Origin: Castor canadensis
Taxonomy: Eukaryota; Chordata; Mammalia; Rodentia; Castoridae
Assembly: GCF_047511655.1 (NCBI RefSeq)
Contig: NC_133394.1
Coordinates: 59,056,501-59,120,500, forward strand
DNA length: 64,000 nt
Direction: 5' to 3'
Part shown: positions 49,950 through 62,557 of the stretch, in pieces
Layout: every line of letters starts with the position of its first letter
Numbering within the stretch: the first letter of the stretch is position 1
The notes under the pieces: generated by a model
Databases searched by the model: none
Told to the model about the DNA's origin: nothing
Seen by the model: the letters and a program-made list of their open reading frames with translations, nothing else
Program-made: the position numbers and the translations under genes

Positions 49950-50675
49950 GTTTGTTTTTACTGCTCTTATTTTGTTTAAGTTTTGAATCTATTTTTTTCC
50001 ATACCCAAAGGCAGGTGCTGTTTGTTTAAGTTGCACATTTCCTTGAACATGTAGAAAAAAACTACCTTTTGATCTTTGTACTGTAGGCTGCAGGCTACCA
50101 GAAGAGAACTATGTAAGTTTACCCCACCTGTGTCTGAAGAAGAGTGATTTTATGTCACTAAGAAGCTTTTACTACTTTTTATATTGTTCCCAGGTAATGA
50201 TCAGCACTGTGAATCACATCAACTTAATCTGTTAGCTTATAACTGAAGCTTAACTCCTGTTCCCCAAATAATGCCTCAACTTTTGAACTTGCTTCCTTAT
50301 TTGTTAGGTGCATGCTTAAAACAGAGGATGTTTTACTAATGTATGCAGCAAGTAATTTCCATGTAGGGAGTGGAAATGAAAGCTATGCAACAAAGAGAGC
50401 AGTGTGAAAATCAGCATCCCATGTGGTCTCAGTAGTGACTATTGGACTGCTGTTATAACTTCATATTTCCTAATCCCTTCCTTTTGTGATGCTGAACACT
50501 GGCATAGCAAGACTAAAAGTTAATCTAAAATTATATTAAGGGTCTTTTAAAAGCTACTATTTTAACGTCAAATTTAAAAAATACTTCATTTAGTCCTTTG
50601 TGGGAGGCCCCTTGCAATGAGAGCTTCCCTATGCACATATCATTTTGTCCAAATAACCTTTTTCCTGACCCCTGA
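49950..50675 (+). other. Start of PRSS12 intron 4
   Basis: AT-rich unique-looking DNA after the exon 4 donor. I looked for the second half of SRCR2 and did not find it. Confidence 0.6.
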
Positions 50676-52465
50676 GTGTTGATCCATTCATCAGTTGTAG
50701 GTAGGGCACCTAGGCTGTTTCATAGTTTGAATAATGCTGCAGTAAACATGGGTGTGCAAGTGTCTTTATTGTATCCTGACTTGCATTCTTTCAGATATAT
50801 GCTTAGGAGTGGTATTGCTGAATCATGTGGTAGTTCTAATTTTAGTTTTTTGAGGAACCTCATACTGTTTTCTATAGTGGTTGTACTAATTTACATTCTA
50901 ACAACAGTGCATAAGGATTCCTTTTTACCCTCACCAGCATTTATTGTTGTTTGTGTTCTTGGTGGTTGCTGTTCCAACAGGAGTGAGGGGGAATCTTAAT
51001 GTGGTTTTATTTGCATCTCCTTTATGGCCAGGGATGTTGAGCAGTTCCTCATGTGTTTTTTGGCCATTTGTACTTTCTTTGAAAAATTTCTGTTCGGTTC
51101 ATTTGCCCACTTCTTCATTGATTCATTGATTCATTAGGAGTTTAGTTTTTTGAGCTCTTCATAAATGCTTGGTTATTAATCACTTGTCAGACATATAGCT
51201 GGCAAAGACTTTCTCTCATTCTGTGGGCTGTCTCTTCAGTCTGTGCCTGTTTTCTTTGCAGGACAGAAGGCTTTTAGTTTCAGGTAGTCCATTTGTCATT
51301 CTTTCTTTTAGTTGCTGAGCCATTTGGTGTTCCATTTAGGAAGTTATTGCCTATGCCTATATATCCCAGTGTGTTCCTACTCTTTCCTGGACTAGGTTCA
51401 AAATTTTAGGCCTTAAATTAAGGTCCTTGATCCACTTTGGTTTGATATTTATACAGGATGAAAGATATGAATCTAGTTTTAGTCTTCCACGTGCCAATAT
51501 CCAGTTTTCTCAGCAATATTCATTAAAGAGGTTGTTTTTTCTCTATTGAACATTTTGTGCACTTTTGTCAAAAATCAGGTGGCTGTTGCTACATGGATTT
51601 ATGTTTGTTTATGTCCTCTTTGAGGTCATTTAGCTGTTTCTATGCCTTTTGAGCTTTTTATCCATATTCTCTTGGAATTTATTGCCTTGTTTTCGTGTTG
51701 TCTTTAAACTCATTAAACATTCTTATCATCATTCTTTTGAACTCTGAATCTGAGTTTTCATCTCCTTCACTATCCACCAGATTCTCTATTGGGTGGTTGT
51801 TGACCTTTTGATGAGTCATATTCCCCTGCCTTTTTAAATTTCTCATTCTGATATTTTCAGATTTGCTCATGTGTTGTCGATTAGTCAGTTGAGAGTTTTA
51901 GTTGCCTGATATCTTTCCCTTGACTTTATTTCTATGTTCTGGCTGGATTGGTTGTTTGCTATGTTTTGTATGGTTTTTGTTCACTGACCTGAATGGTTGT
52001 AGGCACCACTCTCTGGTATGGAAGGGACTCAGATCAGTGGGAATCTGGCTGGTGCTGAGGGTGGCAGGCAGCAATTGTTCGCTTTCTCTGCAGTCTGGGA
52101 TTTCCCAGGCTCTTATAGGGCTCACAACTCTGTGTGTTGATTTTTAGGATCTTTCATGGTTTCTGAACTGGAGGTTACTCTGGTAAGAAAAAAGGAACAA
52201 CTGCTCTTTCCAGTAGTTTTCTTGGAGGCACAGCAAGTTACTGGTGGCTCCTGTTCACCTAGGGTAGATTTGCACTTTAAAAGGCTTATTCAAAGGATGG
52301 TCATTGTAGATGTGGTCTGCCTATATATTGGCAACCTCTTATTTAGCAAGCTACTCAGACCACCTCCTCTTGCTGCCATGAACCTAACATTATCTTTCAG
52401 GCTTATGAGAGTGTGGTGTTCTGGGGTCTCTCAGCAATTTGCCATCTTGGCCTCTTCTTGGTCTT
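50676..52465 (-). mobile_element. Internally deleted old L1 (minus strand)
   Basis: From 50676 to about 51600 the sequence matches the ORF2 carboxy-terminal region seen in the L1 at 58620-59560. It then switches to ORF1 amino-terminal coding (51679-51870, MSKSENIRMRNLKRQGNM on the minus strand) and a 5' UTR ending near 52465 with GCCATCTTGGCC, the reverse of an L1 start. Most of ORF1 and the endonuclease and RT parts of ORF2 are missing. The ends carry no clear target-site duplication. Confidence 0.75.
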
Positions 52466-53479
52466 CATTCTTTCAAGAATGCTTTTATCAAAGTTTTCAT
52501 GTACTGGTATTGGAGTCAGCATGGCATAAGGTTGTGGACATGGGTTGAACTTACAACGACCTCGATCCAGTCCTTGTTTTGGAGTTAAAAAAATAATAAA
52601 AATAATAAAGACATCTCTATTAACAGCTTTCTCATCTATAGCATATTTCCTAATTTATAGGGTTTAGTTAGCACACACAGTATGTATACAATATATGTTG
52701 GCTGTCAAGTTCAGTTAGTCTAATTAGGAACAGTTTATTTAAAAGATGTTATTAAACATTCAAAGTATACTGAACATTTGGTGTTGAGATCATCAAACAC
52801 CACTCCTCTATTCAGCACTTTTATTAGTTAGCTGCAGATTTTTATATTTTAAAAACACTCTAATGTGTATGTCTATATTCACTGAGTTATCAATTATGTG
52901 TCTTCAGTGGTTGCTAATTGATTTTCATGTTAGTTACTAAGAAACCTATGTCTTTGCCAAAAATATTAAGAATTTCAAGAATACAGTAATAGCTTGTTAA
53001 TATTACCAGTTTCAGGAAGGATTATTCTAAGTTTAAACTGTAAGCCATTTTTTATTAATATATTTCTGTGGAGAAAAAGAAAGCTTTTGTTGTTTAGAAG
53101 ATTATATATAAAATTTAAATGATACATTGAGTATTAATTACATTTGCAGTTACCCAAGTGATTCTAAAAATTCATGTTGCAATATAAAGTTCTTTCATGA
53201 GAGATGAAGATTTTTTCACTTGTATAGGTGACTCTTAAAGACTATGTTGACAATACTCCATTGCACAGAGAGCAGATAGAGATGAATCATAAGAAAGACT
53301 ATTAATGTTGAACATACAGCTGGGTTAAATGAGGTGTTAGTGTCTTTTTAAAGTATTAGTTCATTGCTATCTTTCTGTAAGGGGATTTATGTTTGGAAAA
53401 CTGATTATAAGGAATCATTAATCATGATGTAGTTTTCCTCTAGGAATTCAACAAAGCAAGTAAGACCACATAAAATGTA
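52466..53479. other. Intron-like DNA
   Basis: Nothing recognised. AT-rich. Confidence 0.55.
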
Positions 53480-53970
53480 CTAGTCAGCTTTCTGTAGCAA
53501 GATACCTGAGATAGTCAACTTAAAGAGGAAAGATTTATTTTGGCTTACAGCTTTAGAGGTTTCAGTCCATGATCAGTTGGCCTCTTTGCTTTTAGGCCTG
53601 TGGTGAGGCAAAGCATCATGGCAGGGAGAGCATGGTGGAGCAACCGGCCTGCCTCATGGCTGGGACATGAAGAGAAAAAAGAAGAGGAAGATAGCAGTTT
53701 CCTCAGTCCCCTTTGAGAGGTTCCAATGACCTAAGACCTCCCACTCGGACCTATCTCTTTTATTGTTTATGTATTTAAATTTTCTTGGCAGTATTGGGAT
53801 GTGAACTCAAGGCTTTGCGTTTGCCAGACAGGCACTCTACCACTTTAGTCACACACTCAGCCCTAGGACATACTTTTTAATTGTTTCACCACCTCCTAAT
53901 AGTGTCACAGGCTGGGGACCAAGCATTTAACACAAGTAGTTGGGGGACTCTTTTCCAAACCATAACAACA
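53480..53970 (+). repeat. Second copy of the same old repeat, with an ID-like SINE inside
   Basis: It starts GTCAGCTTTCTGTAGCAAGA and ends CTTTTCCAAACCATAACAA, matching the copy at 32914. A minus-strand tRNA-derived SINE (about 53757-53863) interrupts it at a different site. Confidence 0.75.
53757..53863 (-). mobile_element. tRNA-derived (ID-like) SINE, reversed
   Basis: T-rich end, then GGCAGTATTGGGATGTGAAC, then TTGCCAGACAGGCACTCTAC, the reverse of GTAGAGTGCCTGTCTGGCAA. No 7SL part. Confidence 0.8.
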
Positions 53971-55269
53971 AAGAAGCATATATTCTTTACAAGCCTTTGT
54001 ATCAGCTAATAATCCAGAGGTTTGTTCTCAATATAAGCATTCTGATGCTCTGAGGTGACATTATTCATTTATCTTTCTTTAACTTGATTTATAGTTCTTT
54101 CATAAATTTGCACTAAAGCAATGTTCTACAATATCTCTTCGTATATAATTTGCTTTGCTTATTTATAGGCTAAGTAACTTCAGATGAAATAGTTTTTTAA
54201 TGGAACATGGCTGATAGCAGTCAGCATAATTGCTGCTTGTCTCAATTTATGATTTATTCTTAAGCATGTTTCTTACTGTGTTGAATTCCCTGAGGAAAAC
54301 TACATCATGCCTTCCTGGAGTGGTGGTTAAAATTTCTTTGTGAGATGCTCTCTTTGTTGACCCTCATCTTTTAATGGTGTCTGTATATTGTGGTAGGACA
54401 AGCTTTCTAAGTGCAAAAGAAGTTATTGTACTTAAGATTCTTACATTTGATTAACCCAGAACTTGAAGAAAGATGAGGAGAAGTAAAGGAGGCAGCCAGA
54501 TGTTAGAAAATTAGATAACTAGAAAATGCATATGCAGCCAGTGAAGATTCAGGTGGAGACATTTTAAAGTTCCTTGTGCATACTTACCATTAAAGCATTT
54601 CCCCTTTCAGAACTCTTAAAAGCATAGCCTGAAACTGTGACATCACATTTCATTGTGTTGATGTGCCATGATTTACATAGGGTTTTAAAAAAATATTAGA
54701 TACTTCTTTCCCCCTTAACTGTTTTTCATTTATTTCCTCCTTCCTTCCTTCCCTCCATTCTTCTTTCCTTTCTTCCTCCCTCTCTCCCTCCTTCCCTTCC
54801 TTTTTTCTGCTAAAGTTATATATAGAACAATAGTAAGTGATCAGAATAAAAATTCTTCTGGTATAACCTACTTAAAATTTTTTTCTATGCTCCTTTATTT
54901 CATTGTTTCTTTTATAAACTTTACAGCAAAAAACAGATGACTGTGGGATAATTGAACAGGAATTATATTTTATTTACAGATGTGGGAGTCATAGATTAGC
55001 CCCTGAAGCCAAACTGTTAGTGGGAAGCAGAGACAAATCTTAAGTCTCTCTTAATTTAGGACTTTTTCTTTTATGTTGCATTGTTTATAAGATGGCTAAG
55101 TGTTAGTAATAAATGCAACTATAGGGCTAACAGAAACAGAAAAGTCAGAAGAGAAAGTTAATTTTAAGAGGAAAATGATAATGAACATGTGTAGATAGTC
55201 CCTGTTAGACATACCTTCTGCCGTTAACTGAAAATGTCCCAAGAGGCTTTAGTACAGCAGAATGTCCAT
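53971..55269. other. Intron-like DNA
   Basis: Nothing recognised apart from the pyrimidine tract at 54735. Confidence 0.55.
54735..54807. repeat. Pyrimidine-rich (CCTT)n-type repeat
   Basis: Nearly all C/T, built from CCTT, CCCT and CTTT units. Confidence 0.92.
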
Positions 55270-55465
55270 TCTGTAGTCAAACTATACCATCTAGAAGTGT
55301 GTAAAGTTGGGCAAATTATTTGACTTGTGACCTCAGTTTTCTTATCTGTAAACTGGGGAAAATACACCTTGAAGGTGTAAAGAAAATTAAATGAGCTAAT
55401 ACAAAGAAATCTAAAAGGCCAGTGCCTGGCATGCAGTAAGCATTAGATATACACGAAGTATCATT
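55270..55465 (+). repeat. MIR SINE
   Basis: GTGTAAAGTTGGGCAAATTA, then GACCTCAGTTTTCTTATCTG, then AAAATTAAATGAGCTAATAC and GTGCCTGGCATGCAGTAAGC, a well-kept MIR. Confidence 0.85.
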
Positions 55466-55613
55466 ATTGGAGATGGAAGGATTTATTGTCCAGAGGAAAA
55501 TCTGGTATATTTATCATTAAAAATGAGTTTTCCTATCCATCGGTCACAGGAGTCACAAGCAGATATTTGTAGTTAAAAAGCCAGTCTTTTATAACCTGAA
55601 GAATAATGTTCTT

Positions 55614-55730
55614 CTTCTTTTTTTTTTGTTTTTTTTAGCAACAGCTTTATTAAGAAAGAAAAGGAAAGTAGAAGAAAGAGCAGAGAACACCCATGTGGGA
55701 GGGGCTGGAGGAAAAACAGTCCAAGCCCAG
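55614..55730 (-). mobile_element. Short retroposed 3' end of an unknown transcript
   Basis: On the minus strand about 90 bases end in AATAAAGCTGTTGCT followed directly by an A-run (the T-run at 55614-55636). Perfect 13 bp direct repeats GAATAATGTTCTT at 55601-55613 and 55731-55743 flank it. This is L1-style retroposition of a polyadenylated RNA truncated at its 5' side. I do not recognise the source. The poly(A) signal is only about a dozen bases from the tail. Confidence 0.8.
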
Positions 55731-55743
55731 GAATAATGTTCTT

Positions 55744-57104
55744 ACACAATTATCTGGACTAATTCTATTCTGAACACCTCAAAGTAGTAGGATTGAGTTG
55801 TTCTGATGGCGTTATTTATTTGGCCTTTTTCTATGGAGGGGAAGGAACAAAAGGAAAAATTTTCTATCAGTACAGTCTGATTAGGTAAATAGGCTTAAGA
55901 ATGTTTTGAATAGAAATTAGACATAGAATTAATCCAGTAACTGTTGTTTTGGAAATTGTCATGTAGGTCAAATAGCTTTACACAGAAAAAAAAAAAAGAA
56001 AAACTCAATGTATTATGTCAGAGCACCTCTGCTGTATAAATTTATTCTGTGGTCAGGGAGTAGGAGAGTAGGAACTTTTATCACAGATGAACTGGCAAGC
56101 TGGTATGGAAATAATTTTCATAAAGGAAGGAAAGAGAACATAGCTTTATTGAATTCCCAGAGCACTTAGTTTGACGTCCTCAGCTCTCCAGTTTTATGAT
56201 GCTTTCGCCAGTACTGTAAGATTTCTTTAAAAGCAGAGTCAGCAATTTCTTTGTTTTCTCTTGAAAGCCAGCAACAGTGTACCAGGAAATCCTACTTGAC
56301 TGACTGAATGAATTTGTGTTTATGCAAATATTATCTTGTTAATTTTAATACATTGAAAAATTAGCTAGGAAACTTAGTTTTTATGTTACATCATAGTTTC
56401 CTGGTTAATTTTTTTTCCTCAAGTTTATTCTATTAATTTAACCCTGATTCATTTTAATTAAACATTTTTTGTGATCATTAAAGTGATATTGTTTCAATGA
56501 AAACATAGAAATGTATAACGAAGAAAATTAAACACAAGAGTGAGTTTTATGAGCAGATTTTACCAGGGCTAACTTTCCTCAGAGTCACTATTTAGGGTTT
56601 CTACTCTTCTATCCTGTGCTCTTCCTCAAGGAAGGAACCCTGTTCAGAAGCAATTAACCAGACCTTTTGCTTTTTCTTAGAAGCTGTGCCACACAGTCAC
56701 TAAAGCATCTGAAACACCATGTAGTTCAGCTGTCTTGTCCCATCTGGAGTCATGTCTAGCCTACGGGCGATTTTAAGGGTTGCTATTTTTTTTTCTAGGG
56801 AACAAAAAGCCTTTACTTTGTTACTTTTTATCCTTCATATTGTATGAAAATGAAATTAATTGTATAAATCTCCAAAATATGTCCTAGGTAAGAATACCTT
56901 ATCTTTGTTTTAATTTGACTACTAGTAAGCTGAGAATCTTATTATAAGGTCAGTGGCCACATATAATTATTTTTTTGAATACTTTATTCCTTTTCATAGC
57001 CCTGTTTCTTCCAAATTGATTGCTTTTAATTAATTAATAATTAATGGAGGATTTTTGTTTGGTAGTTGTTATATGTTGCAGATATTTTTTCTGTTGGTTT
57101 ATCT
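55744..57104. other. Intron-like DNA
   Basis: Nothing recognised. No PRSS12 exon was seen. Confidence 0.55.
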
Positions 57105-57480
57105 CTGATCATGATGTGCTTTTGCTGTGTGATGGCTATCAATTTGTATGTGGTTAAATTTAACTTTTTAATTTGTTAGTCTTTTGTTTCCTGACTTCTA
57201 TCTAGGCTTCTGGTCTTGCTCAGGAAATCCTCTCCTGCATCCAACATTGTAGGAAGTGTGTTTCTATTGTTTTAGTTTAGTGACTTTTTAGCATTCTTTT
57301 TTCTTTCTTTCTTTCCTCCCTTCTATCTTTCTGTCTGTCTCTTTCTCTATCTGTGTGGGTCTTTTTTTCCTTTTTCATTAAAAAAAATCTGGATTTCATT
57401 TTTATTTCTTTTGTGACTTTGGGATCAAGTTTTATATTATCTCATATTGGTCCCAGGTTTTCTTATAAGACCCAATCGTG
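57105..57480 (-). mobile_element. Old L1 ORF2 3' fragment with a pyrimidine repeat inside
   Basis: The same region of an ancient L1 as at 27340-27720: AAATTTAACTTTTTAATTTG, then CTTGCTCAGGAAATCCT, then ATTGGTCCCAGGTTTTC. A CTTT/CTGT-rich simple repeat (57297-57375) interrupts it. Confidence 0.5.
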
Positions 57481-57724
57481 ACTCAATGAATTGCCCCCAC
57501 TGAAATTTTCCTTCATAGACATTTTCCTTTCCTGTTATTTATCTCAGGGCCAAGATCCAAGGAGACTGTTGATCTGCCTTTTTCTAAGTTTTCCTGTCTG
57601 GCTTCCCCATGACCTGCATCAGTCATCCTGTCACCTCCAGTCCTCCTCCTCTTGTGTTCTCCAACCCCCCTGTGATTCTAAGTCAGTTTCCATTTTTGCC
57701 TTCATTAATCTTTTTCCTCTAGAG

Positions 57725-57900
57725 TAGTGGTTTGCAAACTCTTTCTTTTTTTTTTTAAACTCTTTCTTTAAAGGGCCAGATGATAGTATTTTAAGCTTTG
57801 CAACTACTCAGCTGTGCTATTTTAGCACAAAAGTAGCCTTAGACAATAACTTAGGAATGAATGTTCCAATATAATTCTATCTTCAGACACTGAAATTTGA
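57725..57900. repeat. hAT-type DNA transposon fragment
   Basis: GTAGTGGTTTGCAAACTCTT, then AAAGGGCCAGATGATAGTAT, TTTAAGCTTTGCAACTACTC and TTAGACAATAACTTAGG, a mammal-wide hAT-like element with a T-run inside. Confidence 0.6.
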
Positions 57901-58024
57901 GTTAGGTTGGATTTTTACATGTCACAAATTGCGTTCTCATTTTAATTTTCCCTCAACCATTTCTAAAATGTAAAAGTCATTCTTAGTTCACATGTAATAT
58001 TTAAATAAGCGGCGTTCAGGATTT

Positions 58025-61000
58025 TTTTTATTCATTTATTGAATAAAAAAAGGGTCATTTCTTCCCCCTGCCACCCAACCCCCTTGCTTCCAGGCAGAAC
58101 CTGTTCTGCTCTTATCTCTAATTTTGTTGAAGAGAAGACATAAGAATAATAAGAAAGACAAAGCGTTTTTGCTAGTTGAGTTAAGGATAGCTATACAGAG
58201 AGATTCCTAGAATTGCTTCCATGTACAAATATGTTACAACCCAAGTTGATTCATCTCTGATCTTTACACTGGTTCCTGATCCCCTTCTCGTATTGACCTC
58301 TGTCACTTTAAGGTGTCTGTATTAGTTCCTCTGGAGTGGGGACATCAAATGCTTTCATGTTTTGGGTTTTCTACCTATTCCCATACCTCCAGTATGTGTT
58401 CTCCCCTTGTCATGTGACCCAAGCCCAACAACATTGGTGTAGTTGCCCTAGATCTAAAGTCCGCATATGAGGGAGAACATACGATCTTTGGTCTTCTGAG
58501 CCTGGCTAACCTTGCTCAGAATGATGTTCTTCAGTTCCTTCCATTTGCTTGCGAATGGTAAGACTTCATTCTTCTTCATGACTGAGTAGAATTCCATTGT
58601 GTATAAATACCACATTTTCTTAATCCATTCATCAATAGTGGGGCATCTTCGTTGTTTCCATAACTTGGCTATTGTGAATAGTGCTGCAATAAATATGGGT
58701 GTGCAGGTGCCTTTGGAGTAGCCTGTGTAGCATACTTTTGGGTATATTTCCAGGAGTGGGATTGCTGGATCATATGGCAGATCTATGTTTAGATTTTTAA
58801 AAAGCCTTCAAATTTTTTTCCAGAGTGATTGCACCAGCTTGCATTCCCACCAGCAGTATGAGGGTTCCTTTTTCCCCACATCCTCACCAACACCTGTGTT
58901 AGGTGGTGTTTTGATGATGGCTATTTTAACAGGGGTGAGGTGGAATCTTATTGTGGTTTTGATCTGCATTTCCTTTATGGCTTGAGATGGTGAGCATTTT
59001 TTCCTGTGGTTTTTGGCCATTTGAATTTCTTCTTTTGAGAAAGTTCTGTTTAGTTCAGTTGCCCATTTCTTTATTGGTTCATTGATTTTGGGAGAGTTTA
59101 GTTTCTTAAGTTCCCTGTATATTCTGGTTTTCAGTCCTTTGATGTATAGCTGGCAAATATTTTCTCCTACTCTGTGGGTGGTCTCTTCAGTTTAGAGACC
59201 ATTTCTTTTGTTGTGCAGAAGTTTTTTAATTTTATGTAATCCCATTTGTCCATTCTTTCTCTTCGTTACTAAGCTGCTGGGGTTCTATTGAGGAAGTCCT
59301 TGCCTATACCTGTTATTTCCAGAGTGTTTCCTGCTCCTTCCAGTACTAACTTCAGAGTTTGGGGTCTGATATTAAGGTCCTTGATCCATTTTGTGTTGAT
59401 AGTAGTACAGAGTGATAAACATGGATCTAGTTTCAGTTTCTTGTAGACGGGTAACCACTTTTCCCAGCAACATTTGTTGAAAAGGCTGTCTTTTCTCCAT
59501 TGTATATTTTTGGCACCTTTATCAAAAATAAGGTGGATATAGTTGTGTGGATTCATATCCAGGTCCTCTACTCTGTCTGTTTTTTTATAAGTACCATACT
59601 GTTTTTATTGCTATTGCTTTGTAATGTAGTTTGAAGTCGGGTATTGTAAGACCTCCAGCATTGTTCTTTTTGCTGAGTTTTTATTGCCTTGGCTATTCTT
59701 GGTCTCTCGCATTCCAAATGAACTTTAGGGTAGATTTTTCTATCTCTGTAATGAAAGTCATTGGGATTTTGATGAGAATTGCATTAAACATGTAGATTGC
59801 TTTTGATATTATAGCCATTTTTACTATGTTGATTCTACCAATCCATGAGCATGGGAGATCTTTCTATCTTCTGTAGTCTTCCTCGATCCCTTTCTTCAGG
59901 GGTTTGTCGTTCTCCTTGCAGAGGTCATTTGCATCCTTTGTTAAGTTTACTCCTAGGTATTTGATTTTTTTTGAGGCTACTGTAAATGGAATTGTTTCCA
60001 TATATTCCTTCTCAGTTTGTTTGTTGTTGGTGTATAGAAAAGCTCATAATTTTTGTAATTTGATTTTGTATCCTGCCACCTTGCTATAGCTGTTTATGGT
60101 GTCTAGGAATTTTTTGGGTCTTTTTGGTATAGGATCATATCATCTGAAAGTAGGGATATTTTCACAGTTTCTTTACTTATTTGTATTCCTTTTATTTCTT
60201 CTTCTTGCCTAATTGCTCTGGCTAGGAATTCCAGGACTATGTTGAATAGGAGTGGGGATAGTGGGCACCCTTGTCTTATTCCTGATTTTAGGGGAAATGG
60301 TTTTAGTTTTTCACCATTAAGCATGATGTTGGCTGTAGGTTTGTCATATTTAGCCTTTACAATGTTGAGTAACATTCCTTCTATTCCTAGTTTTCTTAGA
60401 GCTTTTATCATGAAGTGGTATTGGATCTTGTCAAAGGCTTTTCTGCATCTGTTGAGATGATCAAGTGGTTTTTGTCTTTGCTTTGATTAATGTGCTGTAT
60501 TACATTCACAGATTTGCATATGTTGAACTATCCTTGCATCCCTGGGATGAAGCCGAGTTGGTCATGGTGTATGATCTTTCTGATGTGTTGTTGGATTCGG
60601 TTTGCTATTATTTTATTCAGGATTTCTGCAACTATGTTCATTAAGGGAATTGGCCTGTAGTTCTCCTTTTTGGAGGTGTCTTTGTCTGGTTTGGGGATGA
60701 GAGTAATATTGGCTTCATAAAATGAGTTAAGTAGTGTTCCATCCCTTTCTATTTCATGGAACAGTTTAAGGAGGGTTGGTATTAGTTCTTCTTTTAACGT
60801 CTGATAGAAGTCAGCAGAGAATCCAACAGGTCTTGGACTTTTCTTTTTTGGGAGACTCTTTATTGCTGCTTCGATTTCATTTTGTGTTATATATCTATTC
60901 AGGTGATTAATATCCCCTTGGTTCAGTTTTGGATGGTTGTAAGTATCTAGAAATCTGTCCATTTCTTTAAGAGTTTCATATTTATTAGAATATAGGTTCT

Positions 61001-62557
61001 CAAAGAGGTTTCTGATGATTTCTTGGACTTCCATGGTGTTTGTTGTTACCTCCCCTTTTGCATTTCTGATGTTACTGATTTGGATTTTTTCTCTCCTCAT
61101 TTTAGTCAGGTTTGCCAGGGGTTTGTAGATCTTATTTTTTCAAAGAACCAGCTTTTTGTTTCATTGATTCTTTATATTTTTTTGTTTCTATTTTATTGAT
61201 TTCAGTCCTTATTTTTATTATTCCTCTACTTCTGCTTGTTTTGGGATTTGCTTGTTCTTGTTTTTCTAGGAGTTTGAGATGTAGCATTAGGTCACTGATG
61301 TGAGATCTTTCTGACCTTTTAATATATGCACTCATGGCTATTAACTTTCCTCTTAGGACTGCCTTTGCTGTGTCCAATAGGTTCTGGTAGGTAGTGTTTT
61401 CATTTTCATTAACTTCCAGGAACCTTTTAATATCCTCTTTTATTTCATCAATGTGTCATTCAGCTTCCAATTGCTTGCATGTTTTTACTGTTGTTTTTGT
61501 TGTTGATTTCTAGTTTAATGCATTGTGATCAGATAGAATGCATGGTATTATTTCTATTTTCTTATACTTGCTGAGGCTTGCTTTGTGACCTAAGATATGA
61601 TCTATTTTGGAGAAGGTTCCATGAGCTGCTGAGAAGAATGTATATTGTGTAGAAGTTGGATGAAATATTCTGTAGACATCAGCAAGGTCTGTTTGATCTA
61701 TGGTGTGATGTAGTTCTAGAATTTCTTTATTGATTTTTTGTTTGGATGACCTATCTGGTGGTGACAGGGGGGTATTAAAGTCTCTCACTACCACTGTGTT
61801 GGAGTCTATATATGTTTTCAGGTCCTTCAGAGTATGTTTGATGAAATTAGGTGCATTGACATTGGGTGCATATAAGTTGATAATTGTTATTTCCTTTTGG
61901 TGTATTTTTCCTTTTATTAGTATGGAGTGTCCTTCTTTATCTCGTTTGATCAATATAAGTTTCAAGTCTACTTTGTCTGAGGTAAGTATTGCTACTCCTG
62001 CCTGTTTTCAGGGGCCATTGGCTTGGTAAATCTTCTTCCAGCCTTTCACTGTCAGCCAGTGCTTATTTCTGTCAATGAGATGGGTCTCCTGTTGGCAGCA
62101 AGTTGTTACATCTTCCTTTTTAATCCAGCTTGTCAAATGGTGTCTTTTGATGGCAGAGTTAAGTCCATTAACATTCAGTGTTTCTATTGATAGGTACGTG
62201 GTGATTCCTGTCATTTAGTTGTCTTTGTTGTTTAAGGGTTTGATTGTGTGCAGCTGAATCATTGTTACTCTCTACTTTCTTGCCTTTTCTTCTCCTGTGG
62301 TTTGGTACTGCCTGCCCTTTCATGGTTTTGTTTGCTTTCACTTTCTGTGTGCAGAATTCCTTGGAGAATCTTTTGTAGTGGTGGCTTGGTGGTCATATAT
62401 TGTTTTAGTTTCTGCTTATCATGGAAGACTTATATTGCTCCATCTATTTTGAATGATACTTTTGCTGGGTAAAGTATCCTAGGGTTGAAGTTATTTTCAT
62501 TCAGTGCCCAGAAGACCTCACTCCATGCTCTTCTTGCTTTTAAGGTTTCCACTGAGA
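58025..62557 (-). mobile_element. Minus-strand L1, ORF2 and 3' UTR, defective
   Basis: The 3' end is near 58025 (T-rich, then the family's 3' UTR). Reading upwards come the ORF2 carboxy end, RT ([17 protein letters not shown] at 60103-60411), the RT amino part (60528-61100, [18 protein letters not shown]), endonuclease (61510-61965 and 62008-62214) and a piece of ORF1 to 62557. Key residues are damaged: the FADD box reads LSDD at the end of the 60103-60411 block, and the endonuclease GDFN reads RDFN. Frameshifts and stops separate the blocks. Sequence stops abruptly at 62557 in the ORF1 region, where a forward L1 5' UTR begins. Confidence 0.9.

Noticed and set aside
49950-58020. Search for PRSS12 exon 5 (second half of SRCR2)
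   Set aside because: No stretch matching the expected GEGSGP, LDEVRC or CGHKEDAGV motifs was seen, even allowing for stops; it is probably beyond the window or lost.
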